Origin: Peredibacter starrii
GTDB taxonomy: Bacteria; Bdellovibrionota; Bacteriovoracia; Bacteriovoracales; Bacteriovoracaceae
Reading direction: 5' to 3'
NCBI RefSeq assembly: GCF_034259205.1
Contig: NZ_CP139487.1
Span: 3,038,001-3,102,000 of the forward strand
DNA length: 64,000 nucleotides
Shown: positions 8,073 to 19,300 of the stretch, piece by piece
Position numbering within the stretch: position 1 is the stretch's first letter
Layout: every line of letters begins with the position of its first letter
Program-made: the position numbers and the translations under genes
The notes under the pieces: generated by a model
Databases searched by the model: none
What the model was told of the DNA's origin: nothing
What the model saw: the letters and a program-made list of their open reading frames with translations, nothing else

Positions 8073-11000
8073 GGTCTGGTTTTGTTCAAGCGCATTCAAT
8101 CTTTTCTCAAATATTTCATTCTGTTTTTTAAGAAGCTCGTTCTCTTCTTTGAGAGAAGCGATTTCGCGTTTGAGTTCTTTGCTCTCTGTGAAAAGTTCTT
8201 TAATTGAATTTACCATCGCCCAGAAGATCGGAGTTGTATTAAGGGAGAAGAATCCGTCTTTGTCTTTTTTAACTGCATCCGGAATTTGCTTCTGCACTTC
8301 CTGAGCAATAACTCCGGTGTATTCTTCATCAGGAGAAATGTCTTTCTTGTTACCTTTTTTATAACGGAATTTGATGGTCTCGATGTTGGCAACTTCTTTC
8401 AAACCATACTCATACTTACCAGTCACATCTTTAAGTCTTCTATCAGAAGGCACCACCCAACCTACGTCCCCCCCATTTCGATAAGGAGTTCCAGTGATAC
8501 GAAGATCGCCGGTTACATCTAGTACATAGGCAGGTGAAGTGGTACCAATTCCTACACGTCCGGTAGTATCAATGTTCAAACGGGAAATACCATTCGTCAC
8601 AAGCGACACGTTAGTAGCACCCACACCACCCATTTCGACTTGGTTTAAAGGCGTGTAGTAACCAAGATAACCTTTCTTAGTACTGAACATGATTTGTCCA
8701 TTCACATCCAATTGGGCCCCCGGATTTGAAGTACCAATCCCAACATTTCCGCCGAAAGGCTGAATTGAAAAATTTTTATGTGTGGCCGAATCGGCCGACA
8801 TCAGACCCCAAACATCTTCACCGAGCCATCCAAACTGGATATAATCATTGTTCGCCGAACTTGTACTCATTAAGCGCAAAAGAGCGTTAGCACCAATATT
8901 TGACATTATATTAGGGGCCTGGATCTCCATTTTCGCTCCAGGTGCGGTGGTTCCCACTCCTATGTTACCTAAGCTGTTCGCAATCAACGTCCCTACCGGA
9001 GCACGAATATCAAACCTGTAAGGAATATGTGAAAGAACATTTGCAGAGTCCCTATTTTGAATCTCGAGATTATTGTTATAGTGAACAATGAAGGCCTCAT
9101 TATTTGCACCACCAGTTGTTTCCTCTAATAAAATTCCGGCCGCTGGAGCTTTGATATGCAGAGGTGCCAAAGGAGTTGTTTGACCAATACCCACGTTACC
9201 AGCACCCGTTACATTGAAAAAAGAAGTCCCATTCAAAATGGCATTTAAAAGATAACTACCATTTGAAGTCAGCCCCACATTATCTTTCGCAAGAAACTGC
9301 ACCCCAGTATTTGTAACACCTCCGTCAGTACCACTAATGAAAGCAGCATTGACGTTGGATAGACCATTGAAAGATTTTACTACATGCAAGCGAGACGTAG
9401 GAGCTGCAGTTCCAATTCCGATATCACCGTTCGCTTCAATTCGCATTCTTTCAGTTGTCCCACCTGCTGTCATGTTCGTATGAAATGTAATCGGTGTATT
9501 GGTGAAGGTATCAATTCGAAATGGGTTCGATGAAGATGATTCAAGATAAGTAACTGTGCCACCGGCAGTTGGTCCCCAAGTCCCCATGGTAATCGAGTTA
9601 GTTCCTGCGGCGGCAGTAAAGCCCGTACCACCTGCAGAGTTCGAGTTTGTATTCACCACTCTTCTATTTGTGGTCGTGTTTGAAGTCATATCAATAACAT
9701 TGTTAGCGCCAGGAATACCGCCAATTCCAACGTTACCTACTGATCGATACACATCACTGCCTGATGTCTGCCAAAGATTTACAGCTGCAACAGCGCTGTC
9801 CACGTATTGCTTGTTAGTGACGTCCGTTAAACTCGAAGGAGCGTTGGCATTTCGTAATATACTCGTTCCACTAAATGTAAATGTACCAGCTGCCAGAGAA
9901 TCTCCTGCATTATTCACAGGAGTGAAACCAAGAGCGGTCGTAATATCCGAAGATGAAAGAGAAGACCAAGCAGATGTATTCGCACCACTTGCTTTTAAAA
10001 ACTTACCGGCGTCCCCTGCAACGGGTGAAGGAAGAAGAGAAGTACTGATATCCACAGTCGGGTTACCAGAAACACCGTTACCATTTGTTACCGTAGTTCT
10101 GTTCGTTACTCCTGCAACACTTCTTCCTGTAAATGTATCGGCCGCAGTTTGAACCAAAATGCCATTCGTATTGTAGGCCGCGAGCGAAGTCAAAGTTCCA
10201 TCAGCAGCTTGTTTGTCAGTATCAAGCTCATTTAGCGCAGCTTGAACAGTGGTTGAAGCAATTGATCCTGCAGGAGTGTTCGTTACTAAAGTAGCAGTGT
10301 AATCCCCTGCAGTGGCAGTCACCGCACCAGTTCTTCCAAAAACAGTTGTAATGGGTGAAGCTGTTGGAGTAATCCAAGTCATCACACCGGCCGCACTTGA
10401 AGATAAAACTTGTCCGGCAGTCGGTGCAGTTAATGGAAAAGTATAACTAATGTTCGCTCCCAAAGAAGTTGGTGCTCTTAGGGTAACGTAGTTTGCATTA
10501 TCGGATTTTAAACGAAGAGTTCCGTTAACGGCGATGTTACCAGTAACATCTAATTTCTCTGCCGGAGAACTGTTTCCAATCCCTACACTTCCAAGCGAAG
10601 TAATGATCATCTTCTCCGAGCCATCTGTATCAAAGCGAATATTATTTTCATTGGCCGCGGCCTCAACACGAATTCGCGTTCCGGTATCGCTGTCAGCGAT
10701 AGAATTTGGAACCGGCGTCGCAGGACCACAATTCTTCATAATGCTGGTTACAGTACCGTTGGCATTGATCTGATTGTTTGACCAGTTATCCTGATGGTAG
10801 GCCACAGATGTTCTTGATCCTTTCGAAATCGAAAGATAGTTCATCGTGGTATTAGAATTCATGGTGTTGGAAATATGTTGAATAACATCTGTGCGGATGA
10901 CGTTGGCATTATAAACCACTCCACCGGCAGTGAAGCGATAACGACAACTCATATCGAAATCACTGGTATCCGAAAGAACTTCACTCACCCATGTCCCAGT

Positions 11001-12047
11001 CGCACCGCTACTGACAGAGCTCACCTGATTATCGACATAAAATTTTGTGGCGGCATCTGTGCCTACTGTTGGTTCTGCCAGGCCATTAATTTGATTGTTC
11101 CCCATCGCAATAGCGCCACTCATGGTACCACCCGCGAGAGGAAGTTTTGTGTTATCTACAGAGACATCGGCCACACATGAAAGGGTCACGGTTGGAAGGG
11201 ATGTCAGGGTAAGAACTTGTCCTGCAAAACAACTAGGAAGTGCTGCTGAAAGAATAAGGTCCCAGCTTGTTCCATAGTTCATGGTCGCGAGAGTCCCTAG
11301 ACCTAAATTTGTTCTGGCCCCGGCAGCGGTGTTAGCACCAGTTCCACCTTGAGTAAGTCCTAAATAGGCCAGTTCACTCATCACTCCCGATCCATTGTTA
11401 GCTAAAACATAATTGGGAGTTCCATTCGCAAGTTTTGAACGAGTAATACTTCCGGCCAAATGTGAGTCTGTTACTCCTCCATTTGCAATGGCGATCGTTC
11501 CCGAGTTCGTGATCGTACCACCAGACAATCCAGTTCCCGCAGTAATGTCGGTCACTGTACCACCAGTTGCACCAGTCACAGGTTTTGGTTCCCACTTCGA
11601 ACCTGTCCAAGTGAGAACTTCATTATTGTTTGCATTTAACTTTGAAAGTCCGTGAGCAATCTGTGCAGATGGAACAGCATGGAGCTCTTGAAATGAATAT
11701 GTTTTGCTTGCAGATAAATTAGTCACTCTAATTGCTGGTGCATTTGGGTCAGTGATCGTACCCATGACTTGTGATAGCGTTGGAGTTCCGCAATCGAGTT
11801 CAAGCTTCACATGAAAAACACCATTGGTTAGAGCGACGTTATTGATGTCTTGAGTACATAAAATGATCGAAGTGTTGGCAGTGCTTGCGAGATCAAAACG
11901 AAGATTTACTGGACCAACAACAGGTGAACCGTTGGCATTTACAAGACGACCGGAATAACTGAGAGATTCAGCGAACGCGTGCGGACACATGATTGTCATC
12001 ACGAATGCGAACACGAATAGAAAGTTAAACTTGGAAATAAGTCTCAT
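8055..12047 (-). CDS. giant secreted fibre protein with C-terminal peptidase S74 chaperone domain (fibre 1)
   Basis: A 1330 aa exported protein. A signal peptide (first ~26 residues, ending AFA) precedes a conserved N-terminal domain starting ESLSYSGRLVN, shared with the next two genes. The shaft is low-complexity, rich in Gly, Thr, Ser, Ala and Asn, with recurring blocks of the form GNVGIGTxxP and LPLAGGTMSGAIAMGNNQI, typical of trimeric phage-tail-like fibres. The end is an S74 domain from Ser1201 (SDRRLKDVTGKY ... YTGVIAQEVQKQIPDAV), then a coiled coil (about 1283-1322). In phage fibres this domain trimerises and folds the shaft and then cleaves itself before the Ser. Similar chimeric fibres in Bdellovibrio recognise prey, so an adhesion role is inferred. 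A sigma-28-like promoter lies 11 nt upstream of the ATG. Confidence 0.88.
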   Translation of the reverse strand: MRLISKFNFLFVFAFVMTIMCPHAFAESLSYSGRLVNANGSPVVGPVNLRFDLASTANTSIILCTQDINNVALTNGVFHVKLELDCGTPTLSQVMGTITDPNAPAIRVTNLSASKTYSFQELHAVPSAQIAHGLSKLNANNNEVLTWTGSKWEPKPVTGATGGTVTDITAGTGLSGGTITNSGTIAIANGGVTDSHLAGSITRSKLANGTPNYVLANNGSGVMSELAYLGLTQGGTGANTAAGARTNLGLGTLATMNYGTSWDLILSAALPSCFAGQVLTLTSLPTVTLSCVADVSVDNTKLPLAGGTMSGAIAMGNNQINGLAEPTVGTDAATKFYVDNQVSSVSSGATGTWVSEVLSDTSDFDMSCRYRFTAGGVVYNANVIRTDVIQHISNTMNSNTTMNYLSISKGSRTSVAYHQDNWSNNQINANGTVTSIMKNCGPATPVPNSIADSDTGTRIRVEAAANENNIRFDTDGSEKMIITSLGSVGIGNSSPAEKLDVTGNIAVNGTLRLKSDNANYVTLRAPTSLGANISYTFPLTAPTAGQVLSSSAAGVMTWITPTASPITTVFGRTGAVTATAGDYTATLVTNTPAGSIASTTVQAALNELDTDKQAADGTLTSLAAYNTNGILVQTAADTFTGRSVAGVTNRTTVTNGNGVSGNPTVDISTSLLPSPVAGDAGKFLKASGANTSAWSSLSSSDITTALGFTPVNNAGDSLAAGTFTFSGTSILRNANAPSSLTDVTNKQYVDSAVAAVNLWQTSGSDVYRSVGNVGIGGIPGANNVIDMTSNTTTNRRVVNTNSNSAGGTGFTAAAGTNSITMGTWGPTAGGTVTYLESSSSNPFRIDTFTNTPITFHTNMTAGGTTERMRIEANGDIGIGTAAPTSRLHVVKSFNGLSNVNAAFISGTDGGVTNTGVQFLAKDNVGLTSNGSYLLNAILNGTSFFNVTGAGNVGIGQTTPLAPLHIKAPAAGILLEETTGGANNEAFIVHYNNNLEIQNRDSANVLSHIPYRFDIRAPVGTLIANSLGNIGVGTTAPGAKMEIQAPNIMSNIGANALLRLMSTSSANNDYIQFGWLGEDVWGLMSADSATHKNFSIQPFGGNVGIGTSNPGAQLDVNGQIMFSTKKGYLGYYTPLNQVEMGGVGATNVSLVTNGISRLNIDTTGRVGIGTTSPAYVLDVTGDLRITGTPYRNGGDVGWVVPSDRRLKDVTGKYEYGLKEVANIETIKFRYKKGNKKDISPDEEYTGVIAQEVQKQIPDAVKKDKDGFFSLNTTPIFWAMVNSIKELFTESKELKREIASLKEENELLKKQNEIFEKRLNALEQNQTKKKGP

Positions 12048-12058
12048 ATTCTAAAGAC

Positions 12059-12085
12059 TTATCGACACTTATTAGGATTAAATTA
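12059..12085 (-). promoter_or_regulatory. sigma-28 (FliA)-like promoter of fibre 1
   Basis: On the minus strand the sequence reads TAAT-N15-GTCGATAA, close to the flagellar sigma-28 consensus TAAA-N15-GCCGATAA. The -10 box is at 12059-12066 and the -35 at 12082-12085. The ATG of fibre 1 is only 11 nt after the -10, so the leader would be about 4-5 nt. Related elements precede three other fibre genes at matching positions. Confidence 0.65.
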
Positions 12086-12120
12086 ATGATTTGGAACAGT
12101 CTGGAGCACCGTTAATTCAA

Positions 12121-15100
12121 CTACTTGGCCATTAATTCGTGCTCAATTCGGTCTAGACGGGCCTTCATTTCTGCGTTCTCCCGTTTGAGCTTTTCGATCT
12201 CTTCGGACTTCGCTTTATTCTCTGCCTTGATCGAAGCGATCTCACGCTTCACTTCTTTTGATTCAGAAAAGAGTTCTTTGATCGAATTCACCATGGCCCA
12301 GAAAATCGGAGTTGTGTTGAGTGAGAGAAAACCATCCTTATCTTTTTTTACTGCATCCGGAATTTGTTTTTGAACTTCTTGAGCAATCACGCCAGTGTAC
12401 TCTTCTTTGGATGAAATCTCTTTCTTGTTCCCTTTTTTATAGCGGAATTTTATAGTCTCAAGATTTGCGATCTCTTTCAGACCATACTCATATTTTCCGG
12501 TCACATCTTTTAAACGTCTATCAGAAGGAACGATCCAACCTACATCACCACCATTTCGATAAGGAGCACCTGTGATACGAATATCTCCAGTGATATCTAG
12601 TGTGTATGAAGGGCTGGTATTATTGATACCAACCATCGAATTCGCCGATAACATGAGAGGTGTAGAAATAATTCCTCCAACTCCAGTGTGATCTTGGTAG
12701 AAGTACATACCTCTTGAACCTGCAGTTGAATTCTGTCCAATGGCCCAGCGATTAGTAGCATCAACACCTAGGTTGAGTCCCTTTTGAACCGTGTCCGGGC
12801 CGTAGATATTAACCACCGTTGCACTACTAGCATCACCTTGAATATGAAGATGGCCCTGCGGGATTGTAGTACCAATCCCTACTTTCCCTTCAGAAGTTAG
12901 ACGCATCTTAGGGGTCGCAAGTGTTGAATCAGCAGTGTAGAAATCCATATAGTCGAGTCCATATGTCCCATACATGATGGCTCCACGAATAGCATCGTCA
13001 CGGCCAAAAGCGATCCCAGTTTGAGCATATTCCCCACCGGAACCATAGGCCTGAATAGGATTTGAAATTCTAAGAGCAACTTCATTCAAAGTCGTAGATT
13101 CACCTGTAACCGATTTACTAATATGAAGAGAATGTGATGGAGTCGGAGTTCCAATCCCTACTTTCCCCCCAGACTGAATGGTGAATCTGGTTGTGCAAAC
13201 CTCACCTGCTTCACAAAGCACATCATCATCATCAGGGTCGGTATATTCAATGAAATCTAATCCAGTTCTGGTCAAATATTCGTTGGTACTAGCAATACCC
13301 CAAGAACGTTTCTTTATAGCAGCTGCAGAGTTTTCGGCCTTCATGAGTACACCACTGTAATCACCTGCACTCGTCAACTGAGTAGAGTATCCAGAAGCTG
13401 GTCGTCTCACATCAAGCATCGTGGCGGGAGTTGAGGTCCCTATTCCCACATAACCATTAGAATCGATTCTCATTCTTTCAGGTATCGTGCTTCCACCATT
13501 GGGAGTTGTTCTAAAAATCAAAGCACCCTTTTCTGAACCCGGAGTAACATCTGTTAATGTCGCCGCAAAATCAGCGGCCACTACCCCAGTACCAGAAGAG
13601 TTTGGTAGTTTAAATTGTAATGCAGTTAATTCGTTTGCCGCCGGCGTACCACTGGCATTTACTCTTTCAATCATCATCGGTGCAGCATTCCCACCGGCAG
13701 CAGTCGATTGAGCAACATGCAGAGGTCTTTGTGGAGTGGCCGTCGCGCTGACACCAACTCCAACATAACCAGTTGTATGCATCATGTTTAAGAGTGTTTG
13801 TTTTACAGTAGCATCATCATTGATTGATCGAATCATCATCTTGTCGATACTGTTTACAATTTGGCCTATTCGATTGTTAGCAGAACTACCTGGGGCCACC
13901 ATCATAATGTCGGCCTGGTTCATTCCTTCACCTTCAATGGTTAATCCCCATTTATTCACCGGGCGAAGGATCTTCATTTTCGATTCGATGTTATTAGGTC
14001 CAGTAAACGAGTTGGTTCCTACACTCACTGCCCCGCTATCGTAATAAAGATGTGAACCGTTTTTAAGCCATTGACCAAAAGTTCCAACATAGTTTTGAAC
14101 ATACTGAACGTTGGCAACATCCGTAAGATCAACTCCAGAAGGAGTTGCGGGAATTTTCAAAGAACCTGATACAGAGACGGCACCTGAAATTGTATCAGTG
14201 CCATTTTTAACTAGAAAATTCGTGTCTGCAGTTTTGAGAGCGTTGATCTGCCCCTGAGTTTTATTAACAACGGTTTGTATCGAATCCGCATTCGCAATGA
14301 CTGTATTACTTGGAGTAACCGTTGCAAAAGTTGAAGCAAGAACGTCTGTGATAAATGTCCCCCAGGTCTTGTCACCTTTCCAATATTGAGCGGCAGTTCC
14401 TGCAGTGATTTTTGGTTCTTTATTGCTTAAATCTGTTGTGAGTCCACTGATCTTTGATTGAGCGATGGCCGCAGTTCCCGAGATATCAGCATCAACGATA
14501 GCACCAGCTGCAATTTGAGCATTGGAAATTGTTCCTGATAGATCTCCGCCAACGGCACTTGCCCCAGTGGTCACCGCAGTCCAGCTCAAATTCCCTGCAC
14601 CATCGGTGGCAAGTACATATCCAGCAGTCCCATAAGTCCCTGGTAAATTAAATGTTAAAGTAGATGCAAGTGCGGCCGGAGCTTTTATTTCTACATAGTT
14701 CGCAGTTGTCGATTTCAAACGAATGTTACCATTCAGAGCAATGTTACCATTTACTTCTAATTTTTCTGTCGGATTGAGAACATTGATACCAACATTACCA
14801 CCAAAAAAGTTGAGGTCATCTGCTGAATCCTGATGGAAGGCATAGTTTTTTGTACCACCGGTTTGATCAGCGATTCTCAAACCATACACGGTTGAAATGG
14901 TTCCTGGACTACTATCATTCATCCCACCGATTTCAACAATGTTCACTGTATTGATGTTCCCAGTATAAGAAGCATCAGCATCCACACGGAAGAAGTTACC
15001 GGCCACTCTCCCCGACACGTTAGCAGACGTTGTCTGCAATTTTGGATTTAAAATGTTTCCGTAGATAATCGAAGTAATATCGGCCGACGGTTCTAGCTTC

Positions 15101-16362
15101 GGACTTAATGTGACACCACCAGATCCACTTACGTTAGTACTTAGGATGGGACTTAAAGAAACACCTCTTAAAGTACTTCCATCATTTTGAATTTTAGCGT
15201 CCACCCACATGATGGTGCTATTAGATACTCCGGAGATGTGAAAGTTTGCTACAGGTGTAGACGTCCCTAGTCCCACCTTGCCTGAGTTATAGTAAAGATC
15301 AGACCCATTTTTTGACCAATCTGATGCTCCACTCACCTGCGCATCCACATAGGCCTTATTGGCCGCATCTGTTCCTGCAGTGGGAGCAGCAAGACCAGTA
15401 ATTAGATTATTTCCCATCGCAATGGCGCCACTCATTGTGCCACCACCAAGAGGAAGTTTAGTGGCATCTAGTGAATCATTATCATTCACACATGACCAAA
15501 AAGTTGGCCCTAGATTCATCTGAAGTTTCTGGTGAGAAAGACACATCGGAACTTCACCCGGCATCACTTGATCGGCCCCATAACCAATAGTTGCAACCGC
15601 CGCATCACCTAAGCCAAGATTCGTTCGCGCACCTGCTGCAGTTGATGATCCAGTACCACCATTTAAAACTGGAAGTTGTGACACCTCAGTCATCACACCT
15701 GCACCATTTGTTACAACGACTGAATCTGCAGTTCCTGCTGCGAGTTTTGAACGAGAAATATTGCCCGCGAGATGAGTGTCAGTCACTCCACCATTTGCGA
15801 TTGAGATGGTTCCCGAATTAGTGATTGTGCCACCGGATAAACCCGTTCCGGCTGTAATATCAGTAACTGTGCCACCTGAGGCTCCGGACACAGGTTTTGG
15901 CTCCCATTTAGACCCAGTCCAAGTGAGAACTTCGTTATTGTTCGCATTTAATTTTGAAAGACCATGGGCGATTTGAGCTGAAGGAACCGCATGGAGAGAT
16001 TGAAATGAATAGGCCTTACTGGCAGTTTCATTTGTTACACGAATAGCGGCCGTATCAGGAGAAATGATCCCACCAAGAACTTGCGATAGTGTCGAAGCTC
16101 CGCAATTCAAATCAAGTTTCACATGGAAAACACCATTGGTGAGGGCCACGTTTGTAATTTGTTGAGAACAAAGTACCACTGATGTATCGGCGGTACTCGC
16201 GAGATCAAATTTTAAATTAACGGGACCAACAACTGGTGATCCATTACTGTTAACAAGTCTTCCGGAATAGCTAAGAGATTCTGCGAATGCAGAACAAGTC
16301 AACATGATGACGAACATCAGGCTTCTTAAGCAAAGTTTTACAAAACTAAAATGCATTCCCAT
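12121..16362 (-). CDS. giant secreted fibre protein with C-terminal peptidase S74 chaperone domain (fibre 2)
   Basis: A 1413 aa paralogue of fibre 1. It has a signal peptide (ending SAFA near residue 28) and the same ESLSYSGRLVN N-terminal domain, including the near-invariant HAVPSAQIAHGLSKLNANN and LTWTGSKWEPKPV. The shaft carries GLGTSTPVANFHIS, VGIGTSTPATMLD and similar GIGT blocks. A segment MPGEVPMCLSHQKLQMNLGP is shared with fibre 3. The S74 domain begins at Ser1280 (SDRRLKDVTGKYEYGLKEI) and is nearly identical to that of fibre 1; a long coiled coil follows to the C-terminus. It starts only 21 nt after the fibre 3 stop, with no promoter motif visible between them, so the two are probably cotranscribed. 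An alternative start is Met3. The adhesin role is inferred. Confidence 0.88.
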   Translation of the reverse strand: MGMHFSFVKLCLRSLMFVIMLTCSAFAESLSYSGRLVNSNGSPVVGPVNLKFDLASTADTSVVLCSQQITNVALTNGVFHVKLDLNCGASTLSQVLGGIISPDTAAIRVTNETASKAYSFQSLHAVPSAQIAHGLSKLNANNNEVLTWTGSKWEPKPVSGASGGTVTDITAGTGLSGGTITNSGTISIANGGVTDTHLAGNISRSKLAAGTADSVVVTNGAGVMTEVSQLPVLNGGTGSSTAAGARTNLGLGDAAVATIGYGADQVMPGEVPMCLSHQKLQMNLGPTFWSCVNDNDSLDATKLPLGGGTMSGAIAMGNNLITGLAAPTAGTDAANKAYVDAQVSGASDWSKNGSDLYYNSGKVGLGTSTPVANFHISGVSNSTIMWVDAKIQNDGSTLRGVSLSPILSTNVSGSGGVTLSPKLEPSADITSIIYGNILNPKLQTTSANVSGRVAGNFFRVDADASYTGNINTVNIVEIGGMNDSSPGTISTVYGLRIADQTGGTKNYAFHQDSADDLNFFGGNVGINVLNPTEKLEVNGNIALNGNIRLKSTTANYVEIKAPAALASTLTFNLPGTYGTAGYVLATDGAGNLSWTAVTTGASAVGGDLSGTISNAQIAAGAIVDADISGTAAIAQSKISGLTTDLSNKEPKITAGTAAQYWKGDKTWGTFITDVLASTFATVTPSNTVIANADSIQTVVNKTQGQINALKTADTNFLVKNGTDTISGAVSVSGSLKIPATPSGVDLTDVANVQYVQNYVGTFGQWLKNGSHLYYDSGAVSVGTNSFTGPNNIESKMKILRPVNKWGLTIEGEGMNQADIMMVAPGSSANNRIGQIVNSIDKMMIRSINDDATVKQTLLNMMHTTGYVGVGVSATATPQRPLHVAQSTAAGGNAAPMMIERVNASGTPAANELTALQFKLPNSSGTGVVAADFAATLTDVTPGSEKGALIFRTTPNGGSTIPERMRIDSNGYVGIGTSTPATMLDVRRPASGYSTQLTSAGDYSGVLMKAENSAAAIKKRSWGIASTNEYLTRTGLDFIEYTDPDDDDVLCEAGEVCTTRFTIQSGGKVGIGTPTPSHSLHISKSVTGESTTLNEVALRISNPIQAYGSGGEYAQTGIAFGRDDAIRGAIMYGTYGLDYMDFYTADSTLATPKMRLTSEGKVGIGTTIPQGHLHIQGDASSATVVNIYGPDTVQKGLNLGVDATNRWAIGQNSTAGSRGMYFYQDHTGVGGIISTPLMLSANSMVGINNTSPSYTLDITGDIRITGAPYRNGGDVGWIVPSDRRLKDVTGKYEYGLKEIANLETIKFRYKKGNKKEISSKEEYTGVIAQEVQKQIPDAVKKDKDGFLSLNTTPIFWAMVNSIKELFSESKEVKREIASIKAENKAKSEEIEKLKRENAEMKARLDRIEHELMAK

Positions 16363-16383
16363 AAGGAGTTACATCCCATTTTA

Positions 16384-19300
16384 TTACATACAAAGTGGAG
16401 CCCGGGGATCTTTATGGCAAAGATAGGCCTTAAGAACGGCCATCTCTCTCTCTCGTTTTTCATCTCGTGCTTTTAGCTCAGCATTCTCTGCCTTAAGCGA
16501 AGCAATCTCGCGATTTACGCTCTTTGTTTGCTCATCAGATTTAAGCATCCAGGACCTAATTTCTTTAATTGCATTAATAATCGGTGCTACCAAGTTTTGA
16601 TAGGCCACAGACTTCATACCCTGCTTGTCTGTTTTAACGGCCTCAGGAAAAACCTTTTCAACGTTTTGAGCAATTAAACCAATTTGTTTATCAGAACCCT
16701 TGCTCTCATCTTTCCAGTAATAATTTACACCATCAAGCTTTGTAATAGCGTCGAGAGCATAAGGAATTGAAGTGATATCACGCTTAAATCGAATATCAGA
16801 AGATTGTGTCAGCGTTCCAGAAAGTGTCGCATTCCCGTCGGCCCTAAGAATGAATAGACATGCTCCTAAGCCGAAGCACATCGAGTCAGCTCCCAATGGA
16901 GCTCCAGTAGATGAAGAATACCATCGCCAGTCTTGTCCACCAGTAGCGGAATTTCTATTTGAAATAATTGAATAAGAGGTTGGCACACTTGAATTCACAG
17001 TAAGACCGCCCGTAGGAGCTGTTGTTCCGATTCCAACTCTACCATCTGGTAAAATTGTCATGCGTTCTACTGCTGTAGTTGATCCATTCGATGTTGTACC
17101 TAATGAAATTCCTGTGCCTTTATTTGTAGCAGAATGAACTTCACCCGCATAAAAAAACACTCCTGCCTGTTGTGGCCAGAAATTTGTTGAAGTTCCACTT
17201 CCCTCTGAAACATAGGCCGAACCACCAACAACCATCCCCGGAGTTGCGGGATATGAAGTAGATCGATGAATTGAAATGGGTGTTACACCGTCGATAATTA
17301 AATCGCTGTCGCCACCACCGACATGGAGTCTGGTCAGAGGTGCAATACCTACGCCGACGTTCCCGTTTACGTTTTTGATCATGATGGCATCTGGAGAATT
17401 GACTGAACCGCCAATATGAGTCTGATGGGAAGAATCTACATAGATTGAAGTATTTCCTCCGGCAGTAGTATTCGAGATAAGTAATCCACCCGCTGTAGTG
17501 TCGACGGCCTGCTTAACATGCAATCGGGCCAAAGGAGCTGCGATACCAATAGCAACATCACCAGCATTGGTAATTGTCATACGGTCTGCTGGAACAGAGG
17601 TTGAATTGGCCGTAGTGGCAAAAATTAATGATGATCCTGTTGCCGTGGTAGTAAAGTCCTGCGAAGCAACTGCTCGGATGTCTGCACCTGATTTGTAGGC
17701 AGCGACCGCATTGGTTGAACCATGAAAAGATATTGATCCAAGAGAATCACCACTTTTCAGAGGGGCAGTCGTACTAGAATTACCGCGCAAGTTTACTAAT
17801 TCAACTGTCGGATTACCAATTGCACCTGCACCACCTCCACCAAAATTTTTAACCGCCACAGAAGGATAACGGGCAGCAGTTGTTGAAGTGTTATCTGAAA
17901 CAATACTTGCCGATGTTGAGGCGTTCGCTTTATAGACCATGAATTGATCCCAAGGTGAAGCAATACCGATACCGACGTTACCTGCACTATAAGAAAGGTC
18001 TGAACCGGTTTTAGTCCATTGGCCAAAAGTTCCGACATAGTTTTTTACATATTGTACGTTGGCAGCGTCTGTTCCATCTACTCCCGATGGAGTTGTTGGA
18101 ATTTTTAAAGCACCAGTGGCGGCATTCACAGTTACCGTTCCCGTAATAGAATCTGTTCCGTTCTTCACTAAATAGTTAGAGCTATTTGTTACAAGATTAT
18201 TAATTTGTCCCTGGGTCTTATTCACTACGGTTTGAAGAGTGTCGCCATTTGCAATCGCAGTATTAGAAGGAGTAACAGTTGCAAAAGGAGATGCGAGAAC
18301 ATCAGTCAGGAAGGTTCCCCAGGTCTTATTTCCTTTTAAATATTTAGTAGCATCTGAAGTTCCGGATAATTTTGTGATCGGAAATTCTTCATCTAAAATA
18401 TTTAATTTCGCGTAAGTGATCGTGAGATTTGCGATATCAGCATTGTAAATCGCACCGGCAGCAATTTGTGCGTTAGCAATCGTGCCCGTTAAGTCACCAC
18501 CCACGTTGGTTGCCGTTGTTGCGGCCTGCGACCAGGATAATCCCCCAGCTCCATCAGTAGTAAGGACATAACCAGAAGTCCCTGCACTTGCCGGAAAGGT
18601 ATAAGTGAGAGTTCCCACTAGGCCGGCAGGGGCCCTTAATTCAACAAAGTTTGTATTATCAGAACGAAGTTTTAATTTACCATCAAGAGCGATGTCTCCA
18701 GCGACGTCCAATTTTCCAGCGGCCGTAGTTTTACCAACGGCCATCTCACCAGTTGCGAGAATGCGCATCTTCTCCACACCACCAGTTGTGAATCCAAGAA
18801 TGTTATTCGAAAGACTAAACATCCCCGTATCAGAATCACCGCCGAATGAATAAGTCGGCCCCGACTCTCCGTTAGTTCCACTGATTCGCATATAAGGAGC
18901 AAACGATCCGTTAAGATTCATCGCTGAAGATGACAGATTCATGACAAGGCTTCCACCAGCAGAAAATCCTAGAATGCCTCCGTTGTGAAAGAGACCACTT
19001 GAAGGTGAACTGGTGAATGTAATTGACGGTGAGTTCCAAGCACCATCAGCAACAGAAATTTTATTCACTCCTGTGATGCTATTTGATCCCATCGCCAAAT
19101 TGGTCGTGGCGGTATGATTACCTAGATTATCTCCAGGAGCTGCGCCTACTTTCGTATCAACATAGTCTTTAGTTGCAGCATCGGTTCCCAAAGTTGGAGT
19201 TCCAAGATTTACAATCTTGCTTGTTCCCATATCAATCGCACCACTCATCGTTCCCCCACCTAGAGGAAGTTTTGTGGCATCGAGTGAATCATTATCATTC

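Noticed and set aside
9556-10152. A 198-codon plus-strand ORF inside fibre 1
   Set aside because: It is antisense to a repetitive coding gene with Thr, Ala and Gly codons whose complements lack stops. No ribosome site or recognisable protein. Similar ORFs occur in all five fibre genes and are shadows.
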